DNA of 61,620 bases from Nocardia testacea NBRC 100365 (GCF_000308775.1 NZ_BAGJ01000176.1:1-61620), one strand, 5' to 3'. Positions 15,878 to 24,902 are shown, numbered from the stretch's first letter. Numbers and translations are program-made. Notes: generated by a model not told the origin, from the sequence alone.

Positions 15878-16192
15878 ATGACCATCACCCGCACCTTCGG
15901 ATTCGTGAAGAGAATCGCCGCCGCCACCGTGCTGGCCGGCGCGCTCGCCGCGATCCCCGCCACCCTCGCCCCCCAGACGGCGCTCGCCGACGTCCCCGGC
16001 CACAGCAGCCGCGACGACTCCCACCCGGGCAAAGGCAGCTACGGTGACACCCACGATCTGCCGAGCGATCCCAGCAACCGCAGCGAGCCGGTGCACGCGA
16101 TCCCGGCCGAGCGCAGCTTCACCTACGACAGCGATCAGGGCGGCTACCTCGACATCTGCGCCTACAAGCCGTACTACTACGCCTGCCGGTGA
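15878..16192 (+). CDS. small secreted protein with a two-cysteine C-terminus
   Basis: A 104-residue precursor. The signal peptide has a hydrophobic core and cleaves after TALA, giving a mature N-terminus DVPGHSSRDDSH. The mature protein of about 70 residues is hydrophilic and ends in GYLDICAYKPYYYACR, with two Cys nine residues apart that could form a disulfide, and several Tyr. It is unrelated to known families by eye. It resembles its upstream neighbour in having a signal peptide followed by an Asp/Ser/His-rich start, and both share an upstream motif. Probably co-regulated envelope or secreted proteins. Confidence 0.7.
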   Translation: MTITRTFGFVKRIAAATVLAGALAAIPATLAPQTALADVPGHSSRDDSHPGKGSYGDTHDLPSDPSNRSEPVHAIPAERSFTYDSDQGGYLDICAYKPYYYACR

Positions 16193-16641
16193 GGTGAGCG
16201 CCGCGCGATCACTACCGGCCGGGCAGGCGCGGCGTAGGCCGCCGACTCCGGAAACGACCGGCGGCGGTAACACGTTCGGCCTCCACCGAACCGGCGCGGT
16301 AGTGAGGCGAATACGGGTATGAGCGGCCGATGCGCCGTGTCGACCCGGCGCGGAAAACGGCTACCAGCGCATCCGTCACGAACACCGGCCATGGCACGTG
16401 CGAACGTACCGGCCGGATCGGCCCGCAGCACCGGACCACGGTCGCGGCGAGAGCGATAACCCGGATCAGCGCGAACGAAGTCGCCGTAGCAACCGGGAGA
16501 CCGGAGCCGGTACCCCTGGACGCGCAGGGGCCACGGGATATCGCACTCGCGGGCGAAACGCAGGGCGTCGGCCGCCGGGTCCTGCACCGCGGTCGGTCCG
16601 GACACGGCAGCGCAATACCGGGCAGTGCCGGTCCGCGTGCC
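16193..16641. other. intergenic region between the small secreted protein and the GH25 gene
   Basis: About 450 bases. Open frames exist on both strands, but they are Arg/Pro-rich GC artefacts without a ribosome site, signal peptide or recognisable domain. No clear terminator or repeat seen. Confidence 0.5.
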
Positions 16642-16647
16642 TAGGGT
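16642..16647 (+). promoter_or_regulatory. leaderless -10 box of the GH25 gene
   Basis: TAGGGT, seven bases before the ATG at 16655. It excludes the longer upstream frame. Confidence 0.6.
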
Positions 16648-16654
16648 CGGGTCC

Positions 16655-17458
16655 ATGAAAACTGCCCGATTGAGATCGACCGTACGAAAGTCCGGCTCGC
16701 GCTTGGGGCCGGGCAGCTTCGTTCGAGTCCGCCGCCGGCCCACCGGCCTCGGACTCCTGACATTTGCGCTGGTGGCAGGGCTCGCGCTCGTTTCCGCGCC
16801 CGCGCACGCCGAACCCACCGGCCCGGACGTCTCGTCCTGGCAGCACGGCGGCGGACGGCCCATCGACTGGTTCGCCGTCCGCGCGGCCGGCCACCGGTTC
16901 GCCATGGTCAAGGCCACCGAGGGCCTGGACTACATCAACCCGTACTTCGTTCAGGACAGTCTGCAGATGCGGCTGGCCGGGATGGCGCGCGGCACCTACC
17001 ACTACGCCCGCCCGGAACTCCCACCCGAACCGCAGGCCGCCCTCTACGCGACGATCGTGCTCGGTCAGAACGGCCCACTGGACCTGCCGCCGGTACTGGA
17101 TATCGAGCATTCCGGCGGTCTGGCGCCGGGCGCGCTGATCGACTGGACCCACCGCTACCTGAACACCGTGCAGACCCTCACCGGACGCGTTCCGATCGTC
17201 TACACCTACCCGCGGTTCTGGCAGACCGCGATGGCCGACAGCGACCAGTTCCACGGCTACCCGCTGTGGATCGCCGACTATCGTGACCGCGCCGAACCGG
17301 AGGTACCCGGGCGCTGGCCCGCGTGGACCTTCTGGCAGCAGACCGACTCCGGCTCGATCCCGGGTATCCACGGCAATACCGATATCAACGTATACAGCGG
17401 CGCACAGGGCGATTTCGCCCGCTTCGCCCGGATGGGCGGGCTCACCGGCAGCGGATAG
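16655..17458 (+). CDS. secreted GH25 family lysozyme (muramidase)
   Basis: A 267-residue precursor. A long Arg-rich n-region precedes a signal core ending AHAEP at about residue 50. The GH25 domain begins PDVSSWQHGG, where the Asp is one of the catalytic acidic residues. MVKATEG follows, then ARGTYHYARP, and PPVLDIEHSGG with the Asp-x-Glu catalytic pair. Near the C-terminus are FWQQTDSGSIPGI and the TDINVYSG ending usual in GH25. It cleaves the N-acetylmuramic acid linkage of peptidoglycan outside the membrane. No separate cell-wall-binding domain is present. Confidence 0.93.
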   Translation: MKTARLRSTVRKSGSRLGPGSFVRVRRRPTGLGLLTFALVAGLALVSAPAHAEPTGPDVSSWQHGGGRPIDWFAVRAAGHRFAMVKATEGLDYINPYFVQDSLQMRLAGMARGTYHYARPELPPEPQAALYATIVLGQNGPLDLPPVLDIEHSGGLAPGALIDWTHRYLNTVQTLTGRVPIVYTYPRFWQTAMADSDQFHGYPLWIADYRDRAEPEVPGRWPAWTFWQQTDSGSIPGIHGNTDINVYSGAQGDFARFARMGGLTGSG

Positions 17459-17478
17459 CCCCGGACGCCACGTACCTC

Positions 17479-19518
17479 CTACACCCCGATCCGGCCGCCC
17501 CCGGACTTCCAGACCGCCACCACGGCCGGGCGCGGCTGGGTCGTTCCGCCGTCCGGCCAATGCGAAGCCGGCTTCTCCACCGAGGCCTCGTCGGTTTCGC
17601 CCGGATGCTGCACACACACCATGACCCGCTCCTCGCTGATCACCGGACCGCAGGTCTCGGCGCCGACCGGAACCGACAGGAACTGTTTGGTCTCGCCTCG
17701 CCGGTCACCGTCGAGCACCACCGCGAACAGTCCGTCGTTGGCGTCGAGCGCATTGCCGTCGGTGCTGATCCAGAGGTTGCCGTACGGGTCGAAAGCGAGG
17801 TTGTCGGGGCAGGAGATAGGGCTGACCTTGCTCTTGTCGTAGCCCGCGAAGTAGGTGTCGGCGGCGGCCGGGTCACCACAGACCAGCAGCAGGGTCCAGG
17901 TGAACGAGGTGCCGGCGTGATCGTCGGTGAGCTCGAGTACCTGGCCGTTCTTGTTCTTGTTGCGCGGGTTGGCCTCGTCGACCCCGGGCTTGCCGTCGGT
18001 GCCGCGCTTGTCGTTGTTGGTCAGCGCGACATAGACCTTGCCGGTCTTCGGGTTGGCCTCGAAGTCCTCGGGGCGGTCCATCTTGGTGGCACCCACCTTG
18101 TCACCGGCGAGGCGGGTGAACACCGCGACCTCTTCGGCGGTCATGCCGTCCACCAGCGATTCGCCGCGGCCGTCCGCGGCGGTGCGCAGGAGCGGGATCC
18201 ACTGCCCGGTGCCGGTGAAACCCTGGTCGGAGGGGACGGTGCCCGAACCGTCGATCCGGTCGGGATGATCACCGGTGAGTTTCGCGACGTAGAGCGTGCC
18301 GGCGTCGAGGATCGTCATATTGTGGCGGCGGCTCGCGGCCCCGGTGCCCGGCTCGACCTTGCGCGAGGAGACGAACTTGTACATGTAGTCGAACCGCTCG
18401 TCGTCACCGGTGTAGGCAACCACGGTGCCGTCCGCGGCGACGTGGATATTCGCCGCCTCGTGTTTGAACCGGCCCAGCGCGGTGTGCTTGACCGGGGTGG
18501 ACGCGGGGTCCCACGGGTCCACCTCGACGACCCAGCCGAAGCGGTTCGGCTCATTGGGTTCGGCGGCGATATCGAACCGCTTGTCGAACTTCTCCCAGTA
18601 GTGCGGGGCGTCGGATTCGCCGATGCCGTAGCGCTTCAGCCGCGCCGCCGTCACCGGATCGGCGGATTTGCCCACGAAATAGGCGTTGAAGTTCTCCTCG
18701 CCGGATAGCACCGTGCCCCACGGGGTCACCCCGCCGGAGCAGTTGTTGATCGTACCGAGGACTTTCGTGCCGGTGGGGTCGGCGGAGGTCTTCAGCAGCG
18801 GACTGCCGGCCGCGGGACCGGTCACCCGGAATTCGCTGGTCGCGGTGATCCGCCGGTTGTACTTGCCGAACACCGGTTTCAAGCGGCCGGTCCCGGGTTC
18901 GCCATGCACCTCGACCACGGACAGACCGTGCGCGGCCATCGCGATCTCGACCTGTTCCCGGGTGATCGCCTCGGGCCGGTAGCCGGGGAACATGAACTGT
19001 TCGGTCGTGTACTCGTGGTTCACCACGAGCAGGTACCTGCCCGGCTGCCCCTCGATCGGCAGCAGGCCGGCGAAGTCGTTGTTGTAACCGAACTGCTTGA
19101 CCTGGGCGGCCGGGGTCTGGGCGAAGAAGTCGAATTCGGGCGCGTCCTCGAACAGTGGATCACCCCACCGGATGACGACGCCCTGCTCGTAACCCTCCGG
19201 GACGACGAGCGCGTCCTCGGTGTTCGGCGCGACCGGCGCGAATCCGGTCCCCGTACCCCCGGAGTTCGCGGCCGGGCCGACCTCGGTCCCGTCGCCGCAG
19301 GCGGCGAGCGCGCTCGCCGCGCCGATCGCGACCACCGCGGCCGCACTGCCCTGCAGCAGGCGCCGCCGGGAGATGCCCGCGACGATATCCCCGAAATAGG
19401 TGTTCGAGGAGGTGTTGGGCACCTCGTGGAAGCAGGCGTTGCCGCATTTGTACTGGCAGGTGACGCGCGACCGCGACCCGGCCGGGCCGGGGACGACGAA
19501 GAGCTCGAGAGGTTTCAA
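17479..19518 (-). CDS. PhoX family alkaline phosphatase-like protein (DUF839), Tat-exported
   Basis: A PhoX-type protein of about 679 residues. The N-terminus has a Cys-rich stretch (CQYKCGNACFHEVPNTS) ahead of a twin-arginine signal (SRRRLLQGSAAAVVAIG) and a lipobox-like LAAC. The body has the PhoX features: GYNNDFAGLLPIEG, YLLVVNHEYT, NCSGGVTPWGTVLSGEENFN, and WVVEVDPWDP with GRFKHEAANI. PhoX enzymes use calcium and iron to hydrolyse phosphate esters outside the membrane. TTG is chosen as start because AGGAG ends six bases before it; an alternative upstream GTG gives 17 more residues. Confidence 0.9.
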   Translation of the reverse strand: MKPLELFVVPGPAGSRSRVTCQYKCGNACFHEVPNTSSNTYFGDIVAGISRRRLLQGSAAAVVAIGAASALAACGDGTEVGPAANSGGTGTGFAPVAPNTEDALVVPEGYEQGVVIRWGDPLFEDAPEFDFFAQTPAAQVKQFGYNNDFAGLLPIEGQPGRYLLVVNHEYTTEQFMFPGYRPEAITREQVEIAMAAHGLSVVEVHGEPGTGRLKPVFGKYNRRITATSEFRVTGPAAGSPLLKTSADPTGTKVLGTINNCSGGVTPWGTVLSGEENFNAYFVGKSADPVTAARLKRYGIGESDAPHYWEKFDKRFDIAAEPNEPNRFGWVVEVDPWDPASTPVKHTALGRFKHEAANIHVAADGTVVAYTGDDERFDYMYKFVSSRKVEPGTGAASRRHNMTILDAGTLYVAKLTGDHPDRIDGSGTVPSDQGFTGTGQWIPLLRTAADGRGESLVDGMTAEEVAVFTRLAGDKVGATKMDRPEDFEANPKTGKVYVALTNNDKRGTDGKPGVDEANPRNKNKNGQVLELTDDHAGTSFTWTLLLVCGDPAAADTYFAGYDKSKVSPISCPDNLAFDPYGNLWISTDGNALDANDGLFAVVLDGDRRGETKQFLSVPVGAETCGPVISEERVMVCVQHPGETDEASVEKPASHWPDGGTTQPRPAVVAVWKSGGGRIGV

Positions 19519-19648
19519 GATGGACTCCTGTTCCGGGCTGAACGCACGCACGCTAGCCCACCCAGGCAAGTCCCAGGAGTCCGCCGGATTAACGACCGGC
19601 CAACACGGCGACCCGGGAAAGCCCGGGCCACCGCGCCGACCGTAACGC

Positions 19649-22543
19649 TCACGCGACGATATTGACCAACCGGCCCGGGACCACGATCAGTTTGCGCGGG
19701 GCCTTACCGCCGAGCAGGCCGGCGATCTTCTCGTCGGCCAGGGCGGCCGCCTCGATCGCGGCCCGGTCGGCCTCCGGATCGACCTGGATCCGGCTGCGGA
19801 CCTTCCCGTTGACCTGGATCGGATACTCCACGGTCTCCGCGGCCAGCAGCGCCGGGTCGGCCACCGGGAACGGTCCGTGTGCCAGCGAGTGGGTGTGTCC
19901 CAGCCGCTCCCACAGTTCCTCGGTCATATGCGGGGCCAGCGGCGCCAGCATGAGCACCACCGGTTCCACCGCCGAACGCGGTGCGCCGCCCGGGTATGCC
20001 TTGGTCAGATGGTTGGTCAGCTCGATCAGTTTGGCGCCCGCGGTGTTGTCGCGCATGGCCGCCAGATCCTCGTCGACTCCGGCGATGGTCCGGTGCAGCA
20101 GCCGCAGCGTCTCGTCGGCCGGGTTGTCCTCGGTGACCCGGGTCGCGCCGGTCTCCTCGTCCACCACCAGCCGCCACACCCGCTGCAGGAAGCGGTGCGC
20201 GCCGATGACGTCCTTGGTCGCCCACGGCCGGGATGTGTCCAGCGGGCCCATCGACATCTCGTAGAACCGGAAGGTGTCGGCACCGTACAGATCGCAGATC
20301 TCGTCCGGGGCGATCGCGTTCTTCAGCGATTTGCCGATCTTGCCGTACTCCTGGTTCACCTCGATCTCGGTGCCCGAGGCGTCGGTCCAGTAGAACCGGC
20401 CGTCGCGTTCGGTCACCTCGGCGGCGGGCACGTAGGCGCCGCGCGCGTCGGTGTAGGCGAAGGCCTGGATATAGCCCTGGTTGAACAGCCGGCGATACGG
20501 TTCGCTGCTGCTCACCTCACCCAGATCGAACAGGACCTTCTGCCAGAACCGCGCGTACAGCAGATGCAGCACCGCGTGTTCCACCCCGCCCACGTACAGG
20601 TCGACCCCACCCGGATCGTCGGCGCCGTGCTCGGCGGGCCGCGGGCCCAGCCAGTAGGTCTCGTTCTCCTTCGCGCAGAATTCCGCGGAGTTGGTCGGGT
20701 CGGCGTAGCGCAGCTGGTACCAGGAGCTACCCGCCCAGTTGGGCATCACATTGGTGTCCCGGCGGTACCTGCGCGGGCCGTCGCCCAGGTCCAGTTCGAC
20801 CTCCACCCAGTCGGTGGCCTTGGCCAGCGGCGGGGACGGTTCGGAGTCCGCGTCGTCGGGGTCGAAGGTGACCGGCGCGAAATCGTCCAGTTCCGGCAGC
20901 CGCACCGGCAGCATCGATTCCGGCAGCGCGTGCGGGGCGCCGGTCTCGTCGTAGACGATCGGGAAGGGTTCGCCCCAGTACCGCTGCCGCGCGAACAGCC
21001 AGTCGCGCAGTTTGTACTGGACGGTGCCGGCGCCGTGGCCGTCGGCCTCCAACCGGGCGATGACGGTCGCTTTGGCGTCGGCGATGTTCAAGCCGTCCAG
21101 GTAGTCGGAGTTGATCGCCGGCCCGTCACCCGCGTAGGCCTCGCCGTCGAAATCCGCGGGCGGCTGCACGGTCCGGATGATCGGCAGGCCGAAGGCGGTC
21201 GCGAAATCCCAGTCGCGCTGATCCTGGCCCGGCACCGCCATGATCGCGCCGGTGCCGTAACCGCTCAGCACGTAGTCGGCGATGAAGATCGGGATCTGTG
21301 CGCCGTTCACCGGATTGGTGGCGTACGCCCCCAGGAAGACGCCGGTCTTCTCCTTGTTCTCCTGCCGCTCCAGATCCGATTTCGCGGCAATGGACTTGCG
21401 ATAGGCCGCCACGGCTTCGGCCGGTGTGGCACTATCGGCGGTCCAGCGCGGATCGGTGCCCTCCGGCCAGGCGGCGGCGATCAACCGGTCCACCGTCTCG
21501 TGCTCGGGGGCCAGCACCATATAGGTCGCGCCGAACAGGGTGTCGGGGCGCGTGGTGAATACCTCCACATCGCCCGCGGCGGTGGCGAACTCGACCCGTG
21601 CGCCGCGCGAGCGGCCGATCCAGTTGCGCTGCATGGCCTTCACGTTCTCCGGCCAGTCCACCCGGTCCAGATCGTCGATCAGCCGGTCGGAGTAGGCGGT
21701 GATCCGCATCATCCACTGCCACAGGCGCTTGCGGAACACCGGGAAGTTACCGCGTTCACTGCGACCCTCGGCGGTGACCTCCTCGTTGGACAGCACTGTG
21801 CCCAGCCCCGGACACCAGTTCACCACCGAATCGGTCTGATAGACCAGGCGGTAGGAGTCGAGCACGGCATTGCGTTCGGCGGCGGGCATACTCGCCCAGT
21901 CCTTACCGTCCGGCGCCGGCCGGGCGCCGGTGGCGAACTGCTGCTCCAGCTCCGCGATCGGCCGGGCACGGCCGATTTCCTGGTCGTACCAGGCGTTGTA
22001 GATGCGCAGGAAGATCCATTGCGTCCACTTGTAGTACTCGGGGTCGGTGGTCGCGAACGAACGCCGCCGGTCGTGCCCCAGGCCCAGCCGGTCCAGCTGC
22101 CGCTGCATGGTGGCGATATTGGATTCGGTGGTGTCGCGCGGATGCGCCCCCGTCTGTACCGCGTACTGCTCGGCGGGCAGGCCGAAGGCGTCGTAGCCCA
22201 GCGCGTGCAGCACATTGCGGCCCCGCATCCGGTGGTACCGGGCGAACACGTCGGTGGCGATATAGCCCAGCGGATGGCCCACGTGCAGCCCGGCCCCGGA
22301 CGGATACGGGAACATGTCCTGGACGAACAGCTTGTCGGCCGGGACCTCGCCGGCCAGCGGGCCGACCGGGTTCGGGGCGAAGAAGGTGCCGCGCTCGTTC
22401 CACCGCTGCTGCCAGCGGCGCTCGATCTCCCCGGCGAGCTCGGCGGTGTACCGATGGGCGGGCATATCACCGGCGCGGCCCTGGGGTGCGCCGTGGTCTA
22501 CCGAGCTCGGCCCGGCCGTCTCGGTTGCGCGGGAGTCCTGCAC
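19649..22543 (-). CDS. leuS: leucyl-tRNA synthetase
   Basis: A 964-residue class I synthetase of normal length. The HIGH motif appears in YPSGAGLHVGHPLGY (about residue 80). The CP1 editing domain fills about 260-460 with TTRPDTLFGATYMVLAPEHE. The KMSKS loop reads KIGKSLKN (about residue 737). The anticodon-binding and C-terminal Leu-specific domains follow, ending KAPRKLIVVPGRLVNIV. It charges tRNA-Leu. The GTG start lies after GAAGGCAGGA; a later ATG (MPAHRYTAEL) is a less likely start. The upstream region contains a very large hairpin. Confidence 0.98.
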   Translation of the reverse strand: MQDSRATETAGPSSVDHGAPQGRAGDMPAHRYTAELAGEIERRWQQRWNERGTFFAPNPVGPLAGEVPADKLFVQDMFPYPSGAGLHVGHPLGYIATDVFARYHRMRGRNVLHALGYDAFGLPAEQYAVQTGAHPRDTTESNIATMQRQLDRLGLGHDRRRSFATTDPEYYKWTQWIFLRIYNAWYDQEIGRARPIAELEQQFATGARPAPDGKDWASMPAAERNAVLDSYRLVYQTDSVVNWCPGLGTVLSNEEVTAEGRSERGNFPVFRKRLWQWMMRITAYSDRLIDDLDRVDWPENVKAMQRNWIGRSRGARVEFATAAGDVEVFTTRPDTLFGATYMVLAPEHETVDRLIAAAWPEGTDPRWTADSATPAEAVAAYRKSIAAKSDLERQENKEKTGVFLGAYATNPVNGAQIPIFIADYVLSGYGTGAIMAVPGQDQRDWDFATAFGLPIIRTVQPPADFDGEAYAGDGPAINSDYLDGLNIADAKATVIARLEADGHGAGTVQYKLRDWLFARQRYWGEPFPIVYDETGAPHALPESMLPVRLPELDDFAPVTFDPDDADSEPSPPLAKATDWVEVELDLGDGPRRYRRDTNVMPNWAGSSWYQLRYADPTNSAEFCAKENETYWLGPRPAEHGADDPGGVDLYVGGVEHAVLHLLYARFWQKVLFDLGEVSSSEPYRRLFNQGYIQAFAYTDARGAYVPAAEVTERDGRFYWTDASGTEIEVNQEYGKIGKSLKNAIAPDEICDLYGADTFRFYEMSMGPLDTSRPWATKDVIGAHRFLQRVWRLVVDEETGATRVTEDNPADETLRLLHRTIAGVDEDLAAMRDNTAGAKLIELTNHLTKAYPGGAPRSAVEPVVLMLAPLAPHMTEELWERLGHTHSLAHGPFPVADPALLAAETVEYPIQVNGKVRSRIQVDPEADRAAIEAAALADEKIAGLLGGKAPRKLIVVPGRLVNIVA

Positions 22544-22772
22544 GGTCCTGCCTTCTCTAGCTGCTGGTGGGGAGAATTCCGTCTCGACAGCCTAAGACTT
22601 GGGCCCTGACAAGCCCAAAAAGGTCGGGTGCGGACCCGCGCGTCCGAGGGCGGGTACGGCCGCCCCGTGAGCAGAACCACACGCGGGCCCGCCGGAGGTC
22701 CGGACCCGCTGTGGACCCGACATCGAATGCCGACGGCACCCGTATGAGTCGAGTTCTGCGAGACACCTCAAA

Positions 22773-22869
22773 GGGTTGCGGCCCGTCTCGCGGTTTCGGC
22801 CTCGAAAGCGCCCGCGCCGAAGGCGCAAGTCTCGAGGCCGAAACGGCGAGACCAAGGGGGCCGCAACCC
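22773..22869. repeat. three-tier perfect-type hairpin in the leuS/SdpI intergenic region
   Basis: Outer arms of 12 bases (GGGTTGCGGCCC, 22773-22784, with its exact complement 22858-22869). Inner arms of 21 bases (22785-22805 and 22832-22852) differ at one pair. A tip stem of GCGCC/GGCGC (22814-22818, 22822-22826) closes a GAA loop. The whole 97 bases would fold into one rod. It looks like a palindromic repeat element or a structured leader; no T-box consensus is seen. Confidence 0.75.
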
Positions 22870-22870
22870 C

Positions 22871-22889
22871 GCCCCGCCGCAGGCGGGGC
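22871..22889. repeat. second GC hairpin beside the large one
   Basis: GCCCCGCC-GCA-GGCGGGGC, an eight-base perfect stem with a loop of three, one base after the 97-base hairpin and just before the SdpI promoter. It may be the end of the same element. Confidence 0.6.
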
Positions 22890-22902
22890 CAATTAACAGA
22901 GC

Positions 22903-22908
22903 TAGGCT
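22903..22908 (+). promoter_or_regulatory. leaderless -10 box of the SdpI-like gene
   Basis: TAGGCT, six bases before the GTG at 22915. Confidence 0.6.
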
Positions 22909-22914
22909 CACGGG

Positions 22915-23340
22915 GTGTTCGTTGTCGCGATTCTCCTGTTCGTCCTGGCCGTGGTGGCCCTGGCGACGGGTGTGCTCGGCCTCATCGGCCGTCTGCCCGG
23001 CAACCGCTATATCGGTGTCCACACCGAGGCCGCGCTGCGTGACGAGACCGCGTTCCGGGCCGCCAACCGGGTCGCCGCGCCCACACTGCTCATCTCGGCC
23101 GCGCTGCTGTCCGCGGGTGGCCTGGTCGTCATGGCCGCCGGCGGATTCACCGGGGTACTGGTGGCGGCGGGGGTGCTGGTCATCGCGTTGTTCACCCTGG
23201 GCGCGGGGGCGACCGCGGGGGCCCGGGCGGCCGAGGCCGTCGCCCCGCCGCCGGAGCCCGCCGGGGGTTGCGGTGGGTCCTGCGGCGGCTGCTCGCTCAA
23301 GGAGATGTGCGAACCGGCGGCCGGCTCCCGGCCGGTCTGA
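22915..23340 (+). CDS. SdpI/YhfL-like membrane protein with a cysteine-rich tail
   Basis: A 141-residue protein with three hydrophobic segments. Between the first two is the SdpI-type motif GRLPGNRYIGVHTEAALRDE, then FRAANRVAAP. SdpI proteins act as immunity or signal-sensing membrane proteins; that role is not established for actinobacterial members. After the last segment the tail has four cysteines in the pattern C-G-G-S-C-G-G-C followed by SLKEMC, which could bind a metal or form disulfides. The GTG start follows a leaderless promoter. It converges with the glucosylglycerate hydrolase gene, five bases apart. Confidence 0.8.
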   Translation: MFVVAILLFVLAVVALATGVLGLIGRLPGNRYIGVHTEAALRDETAFRAANRVAAPTLLISAALLSAGGLVVMAAGGFTGVLVAAGVLVIALFTLGAGATAGARAAEAVAPPPEPAGGCGGSCGGCSLKEMCEPAAGSRPV

Positions 23341-23345
23341 CCGGG

Positions 23346-24683
23346 TCAGCCCAGCCAGTCCAGTACCGACGCGGCCGTCCACGACTGCTGCATACTGCCC
23401 AGCGGTTCCCCGGTGAACGGTTCGTAGTACTCGGCGAAGCTACCGTCGCTGGCCTGGCGCAGTGCTTCGGCCCGCAGCATGAAGGAGCGCTCCGCCCAGC
23501 CGCGGTGGGCGAACACCCAGGAGAACAGCCAGCTCATCACCGGCCACACCGGGCCGCGCCAGTATTCACGCGGCCGGAAATCCTTCGAGACCGGTGAGGT
23601 GGAGGGCGGTAGCGCGTAGCGCAGGTCGGGGTGGCCGCAGAAGCGCGGGCCCTCGAACAGGCGCAGCAGGTTGCGTTCGGTGGCCCGGGGCAGCCCGCCG
23701 CTGATCAGGGGCGCGAACATGGCCAGCGTCTCGGTGGCGATCCAGCGTTGCAGGCGGGTGTCGTAGTCGCGCGCCGCCCCGGTGCGGGCGTCGGTGGTCG
23801 CGATCACTCCGGCGCGGAACCGGTCGGCCCAGCCGAAGAGTTCCCGGACATCCGATCTGGCCTGGTGGTACTCCTCACCGATCTGCCCGAGGACCTCGCA
23901 GGCCAGGGCGAAGATCGCGGTCACGAACACGTCCTCGACCGCGAAGTCCATCATCGAACTGAGGGCGTCGTCGTCGTAGCGGGCGCGGCGCATCTGCTCC
24001 ACCAGCCATAGGTAGCGGTCGTATTCCCGATCGGTGGGCCGCTGGGTGGGGTCGGCGACAACGAGGACGTCCTCGCGCCGGTAGGGCGGCAGATCGCCGG
24101 GCACCACGTGCTCGTAGGCCCGGTCCCAGCGCGGGGAGTTGTCCATCCCCGATTCCCAGCCGTGATAGAGCGTGATGCGCCCGCTGCCCAGCGGGTCGCG
24201 GGCATGGGCCAGCCAGCGATGCCAGCGCACCAGATCGGCCCAGCGCCGGTTGAGGAATTCTTCGGCCACCGCACGCGTAGTGCGGCCGTGCCGGCGCGAA
24301 TGGTCCAGGATGCGCTGGACAGCGATGGCATGGACCGGCGGCTGGGTGATTCCCGAGGTGTCCGGGCCGGCGGGTGCGTTGGCGGCCAGCAGCCGGCATT
24401 CCCAGCGGGCCGGGCCGGGGAAGTAGCCGTCCACCCCGTTGGCGAAAACGATATGGGGGATCATGCCGTTCTTCCACTGCGCCGAGAGCAGGGTGTCGAG
24501 TTCGATCACCGCGCGTTCCACGCTCAACGGCGCCAGTCCCACCGCCACGAAGGCCGCGTCCCAGCTCCACATGTGCGGATACAGCCGGGGGGCGGCGCTG
24601 GTCATGGTTCCCAAATCGTTGCCGCGCAGCAGATAGGCCGCGCGGGCGGCGAGCTGCGTGGGAGTGAAACCTGGGTGTGCCAT
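23346..24683 (-). CDS. ggh: glucosylglycerate hydrolase (GH63)
   Basis: A 445-residue (alpha/alpha)6-barrel glycosidase, essentially collinear with the characterised enzyme of Mycolicibacterium hassiacum (about 446 residues). Conserved stretches include FTPTQLAARAAYLLRGNDLG, PHMWSWDAAFVA and LYHGWESGMDNSPRWD with the proposed catalytic Asp. CGHPDLRY and SFAEYYEPFTGEPLGSMQQS hold the second catalytic acid. It cleaves glucosylglycerate, a compatible solute and methylglucose lipopolysaccharide precursor, to glucose and glycerate, for example on recovery from nitrogen limitation. The ATG giving MAHPGF is preferred over an in-frame start 13 codons upstream. No signal peptide: cytoplasmic. Confidence 0.93.
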   Translation of the reverse strand: MAHPGFTPTQLAARAAYLLRGNDLGTMTSAAPRLYPHMWSWDAAFVAVGLAPLSVERAVIELDTLLSAQWKNGMIPHIVFANGVDGYFPGPARWECRLLAANAPAGPDTSGITQPPVHAIAVQRILDHSRRHGRTTRAVAEEFLNRRWADLVRWHRWLAHARDPLGSGRITLYHGWESGMDNSPRWDRAYEHVVPGDLPPYRREDVLVVADPTQRPTDREYDRYLWLVEQMRRARYDDDALSSMMDFAVEDVFVTAIFALACEVLGQIGEEYHQARSDVRELFGWADRFRAGVIATTDARTGAARDYDTRLQRWIATETLAMFAPLISGGLPRATERNLLRLFEGPRFCGHPDLRYALPPSTSPVSKDFRPREYWRGPVWPVMSWLFSWVFAHRGWAERSFMLRAEALRQASDGSFAEYYEPFTGEPLGSMQQSWTAASVLDWLG

Positions 24684-24902
24684 CTCTATATCTTGCTGGT
24701 TCGGACCGGTCACGCGCTCCATCGGTACGTGCGGTCGCAATATCTACCGAGTTACGGTTTCGGTCCGGTGTGCGGCATATTTCATCCGCGCTACACGAAC
24801 CTGCCGGCCCTCGCGCCGCCGCCGCGGCCCGGCGCGATATGGCACGCTGTCCGGCGGACCGCACGCAGCGGACCGGCGGGTGACGATTCGAGGAGTGGCG
24901 AT

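Noticed and set aside
16177..16917. Minus-strand frame of 246 codons before the GH25 gene
   Set aside because: Overlaps the GH25 signal peptide region, is Arg/Pro-rich, and has no ribosome site or recognisable domain.
19877..22609. A 910-codon open frame on the plus strand opposite leuS
   Set aside because: It is the antisense shadow of a highly conserved gene, rich in Gly, Arg, His and Val, with no domain motif; such long antisense frames are normal at this GC content.
22544..22914. T-box riboswitch for leuS
   Set aside because: No T-box consensus or specifier-loop arrangement could be found on the leuS strand; only the hairpins are reported.
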